NCBI RefSeq assembly: GCF_001653135.1
Contig: NZ_BDDS01000026.1
Span: 1-42,083 of the forward strand
Source of the DNA: Pseudoalteromonas neustonica
GTDB taxonomy: Bacteria; Pseudomonadota; Gammaproteobacteria; Enterobacterales; Alteromonadaceae
Reading direction: 5' to 3'
DNA length: 42,083 bases
The notes under the pieces were generated by a model. That model was not told the origin of the DNA. It was given only the letters and a program-made list of their open reading frames with translations, and made no database searches. This document shows positions 41,201 to 42,083 of the stretch, piece by piece. The translations under genes and the position numbers were made by a program. Every line of letters starts with the position of its first letter. The first letter of the stretch is position 1.

Positions 41201-41421
41201 CAGAAGAATATGTTCCAGCTTATGCTGAGGCATCTGGCATGATGGATGCCAGCTTCTACTACACGATTAATGATCACTGGAAAGTTGGTATTGAAGCAAG
41301 TAACTTGCTTGAAACTGAAACCAAAACTCAATACCAGATGGATCAAGCCGGAACAAGAACGCAAGCATTAAACTTCACGACTGATCGACGCTTTGCGCTT
41401 AGCGTACGAGCAACATTCTAA
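38203..41421 (+). CDS. TonB-dependent receptor, large, substrate unknown
   Basis: A 1072-aa outer-membrane receptor. It has an extended signal peptide (SLSLAVSCAILGLCPLLVLG, preceded by ~14 polar residues), a TonB-box-like EVIEVSGIRGSI, and the plug with IGALPDKSVTEALQRVPGV, VLIRGLDRVRSEVNGRDAF and VAGTVNLITRKPFD. A barrel follows that ends in VRATF with the C-terminal Phe used for outer-membrane insertion. Two cysteines (QGCKDG and GVCSGT) are close together in one extracellular loop. The class is TIGR01782-like. The ATG at 38203 is chosen over 38152 because GAGATAAAACC precedes it. It stands alone, so the substrate cannot be inferred. Confidence 0.9.
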   Translation: MSKIVINSNNKHTKRTSLSLAVSCAILGLCPLLVLGQTAPQNDSDVITGKKQDSIEVIEVSGIRGSIFSAQNLKRYADTVKDVITASDIGALPDKSVTEALQRVPGVTIERFASSDDPKHYADEGTGVLIRGLDRVRSEVNGRDAFSANPSGGLSYEDFPAELLGAIEVVKNQTADLISGGVAGTVNLITRKPFDSTEQLISFNAKANYSDFRDETTPSFSALFSDNWETDMGKFGFLIAGSKSEYKTRGDGVGIGNFHSRGDSFLPTTDQWGGITGVDPSSPVDGPALPGQPEGSVWHVPAAIHMSTATNDRKRTGFTSSLQWASSDDTVVVTLEHINSKASLEWNERQIGQAAQGFKSFMGSSQNWMDDTASGHPLITDNGFVTSGIALGVSPETPFFYRSRWNQNENTVKDTSFNLTIKPIDRLTVEFDYQHISSEKFLNNYSMSGQTRGNHVHVVSPYFLDMRGSRPTVEFLSDNIMTAGWSPNEDWNGPVPNLFLGSGMEQKEHNTAKADSFKLDLNYELDGVFTNIKAGLYLSDKDLTVRDTAYEGWSAIGTPWIQDDRNAASAINRPELFERVDFSDYYNGQVLQGDVNNFLFPRMELVKNYANSLRQGCKDGWHNATNSAANNGVCSGTYVPYTDKPNRVEGPYAAHNISSTNEKRNELYVRGDFDFIAQDIPIVGNIGLRYVNYQLESTGAFVQPATIKRGDPGTSLNAVMQQPEYKRYYDIATGESQLSTVEGTDYSTILPSLNISFGVSEDVVVRFGASKALFYPSLVDARNISILNLDYTRRLQTPGADSDEINNPVVGLDNIELTALSGNPNLEPETSINTDLTTEWYFAPAGYITVGLFYKKLDNIIRNKSFDLDVNFNGEEYDVSAYGPDNTGSGTIRGAEFSYSQFYDMLPGAFSGLGLQFNYTYIDQNGLEDPNNISEGTLGFDENGNPIADTRNTFRVFSGLPLQGYSDQNMNIIGMYEYENISFRLAYTWRSEYLLTLRESEEYVPAYAEASGMMDASFYYTINDHWKVGIEASNLLETETKTQYQMDQAGTRTQALNFTTDRRFALSVRATF

Positions 41422-41436
41422 AATAAACACCTTGGA

Positions 41437-41555
41437 TGTAATACCAATCGACTTAAATATTTAACCACCCTAGCGAGTTAAATAAAGAGCTAACTGGGTT
41501 ATAGCGTGATTTAATTCGTTAAATTGTTCAAATATTTATGCAGATTGGTATTACA
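41437..41555. repeat. Palindromic repeat element (119 bp)
   Basis: Perfect 13-bp terminal inverted repeats TGTAATACCAATC (41437-41449) and GATTGGTATTACA (41543-41555), with inner complementary AAATATTT segments. It is non-coding and shaped like the dispersed hairpin or MITE elements common in Pseudoalteromonas and Shewanella genomes. Confidence 0.6.
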
Positions 41556-41582
41556 CACACTATTTGAGTTCACTCAGTACGA

Positions 41583-41602
41583 TGTAGGTCGTGATTTATC
41601 GC
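41583..41602. repeat. 20-bp inverted repeat, left copy, outside the rrn terminator
   Basis: A 20-bp block beginning TGTAGGTCGTGATT is repeated exactly, inverted, at 41974-41993. The pair brackets the terminator and the 5S gene. Confidence 0.75.
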
Positions 41603-41700
41603 AACAGCCGATATATGGGGGTGTATTGCTTTCAGATGAACGCCTGAGCGACACTGGCCACCTTGCACCTTGCTCGCTTTTTCACTTTCCTGCAGACGTA

Positions 41701-41731
41701 AAAAAGCCCGACTCTATGAGTCGGGCTTTCT
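41701..41731 (-). terminator. rRNA operon terminator
   Basis: An 11-bp perfect stem AAGCCCGACTC (41704-41714) / GAGTCGGGCTT (41718-41728), three-base loop. On the - strand it follows 5S rRNA and ends in a T-run. Confidence 0.9.
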
Positions 41732-41740
41732 TTATTTGGA

Positions 41741-41856
41741 GCCTAGCGATGACCTACTTTCACATAACAAATGCTACACTATCATCGGCGCTGTTTCGTT
41801 TCACTACTGAGTTCGGCATGGGATCAGGTGGGTCCAAAACGCTATTGTCACCAAGC
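41741..41856 (-). rRNA. rrf: 5S ribosomal RNA
   Basis: On the - strand the highly conserved stretches GGACCCACCTGATCCCATGC, CGAACTCAGTAGTGAAACG, CAGCGCCGATG and AAAGTAGGTCATCGC occur in 5S order. The ends GCTTGGTGAC and GTCATCGCTAGGC form the closing helix, giving ~116 nt. Ends are placed by eye and may shift a few bases. Confidence 0.95.
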
Positions 41857-42042
41857 AAATTGGGTGTCAGTTCGTATCTCTACGCACTAACTAAAATTTG
41901 AAAATGCTGATAATTGTCTTCTTACAACTTTAAGCTTATCGCTTATAGCTGCCAGTAATCTACTTTAGTTGTCGCGATAAATCACGACCTACAATCTTAA
42001 CTTCTGCGCTTAAACAGTCACATAAAACGCGTTTGGCGTTGT
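41857..42042 (-). other. 23S-5S spacer
   Basis: 186 bp without a tRNA. It contains the right copy of the 20-bp inverted repeat. Confidence 0.7.
41974..41993. repeat. 20-bp inverted repeat, right copy, in the 23S-5S spacer
   Basis: Exact reverse complement of 41583-41602. Being inside the pre-rRNA it could also take part in processing pairing. Confidence 0.75.
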
Positions 42043-42083
42043 ATGGTTAAGCCTCACGGGTAATTAGTACAAGTTAGCTTAAC
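42043..42083 (-). rRNA. rrl: 23S ribosomal RNA, 3' end only
   Basis: Read on the - strand, the segment is GTTAAGCTAACTTGTACTAA then CCGTGAGGCTTAACCAT, matching the conserved 3' end of bacterial 23S rRNA (TACTAAT...CGTGAGGCTTAACC). The gene continues beyond the window. Confidence 0.93.

Noticed and set aside
41524..41901. A 125-codon + strand frame across the right end
   Set aside because: It spans the rrn terminator and is antisense to 5S rRNA; not a gene.
41857..42042. A tRNA gene in the 23S-5S spacer
   Set aside because: No cloverleaf arms or TTC loop found by eye on either strand.

Overview
The window looks like a chromosomal segment of a marine gammaproteobacterium close to Pseudoalteromonas/Alteromonadales. 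This rests on gene content and protein style (IHF-alpha after pheT, DUF2066-hda, TonB receptors, maltodextrin genes of marine type), not on a database search. It joins an accessory region (1 to ~6.8 kb) to ordinary chromosome.

1-6800 is the attI-proximal end of a chromosomal integron. A broken integrase gene (intI, + strand, from 6424) keeps only its first ~95 codons, yet a near-consensus LexA box still sits against its start. To its left lies attI (~6211-6235), then ten gene cassettes all read on the - strand and separated by VCR-like attC sites of ~88-100 bp that start TAACGCC and end TTGTTA on the + strand. Cassette products include a DUF3024 protein, a HEPN-like protein, a GRAM/PH-like protein, small membrane and secreted proteins, and unknowns. 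One cassette is present twice as an identical ~563-bp copy. Three mobile pieces have landed at recombination sites: a group II intron at the canonical TTGT|T position of the last visible attC, a ~145-bp inverted-repeat element in the crossover core of another attC, and a ~143-bp element with perfect 19-bp inverted repeats between attI and intI.

6900-21500 is a starch/maltodextrin locus. On the - strand, in transcription order, are a TonB receptor (16277-19090), a tryptophan-halogenase-family flavoprotein, a periplasmic cyclomaltodextrinase/neopullulanase-like GH13, a lipoprotein GH13 amylase, an MFS sugar transporter and a lipoprotein GH15 glucoamylase. A cytoplasmic GH13 alpha-glucosidase diverges on the + strand. 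Three copies of a 14-bp palindrome-like site, TGCATACGTAT(G/T)CA, lie in front of the three likely transcription units, suggesting one LacI-type regulator that is not encoded here. The model is outer-membrane uptake, periplasmic cleavage, inner-membrane import and cytoplasmic glucose release.

21500-31150 is housekeeping: a DUF1439 lipoprotein, a large DUF349 protein with its YeaC-like (DUF1315) and zinc-ribbon neighbours, a sodium:alanine symporter, an M14 carboxypeptidase, a long-form GAPDH and a DUF2989 lipoprotein. 31160-34839 is pheS-pheT-ihfA. Upstream come hda and DUF2066, a LysE-type exporter and a second large TonB receptor. The right end holds the 3' end of an rrn operon on the - strand: terminator, 5S rRNA and the last ~40 nt of 23S rRNA, surrounded by inverted repeats.
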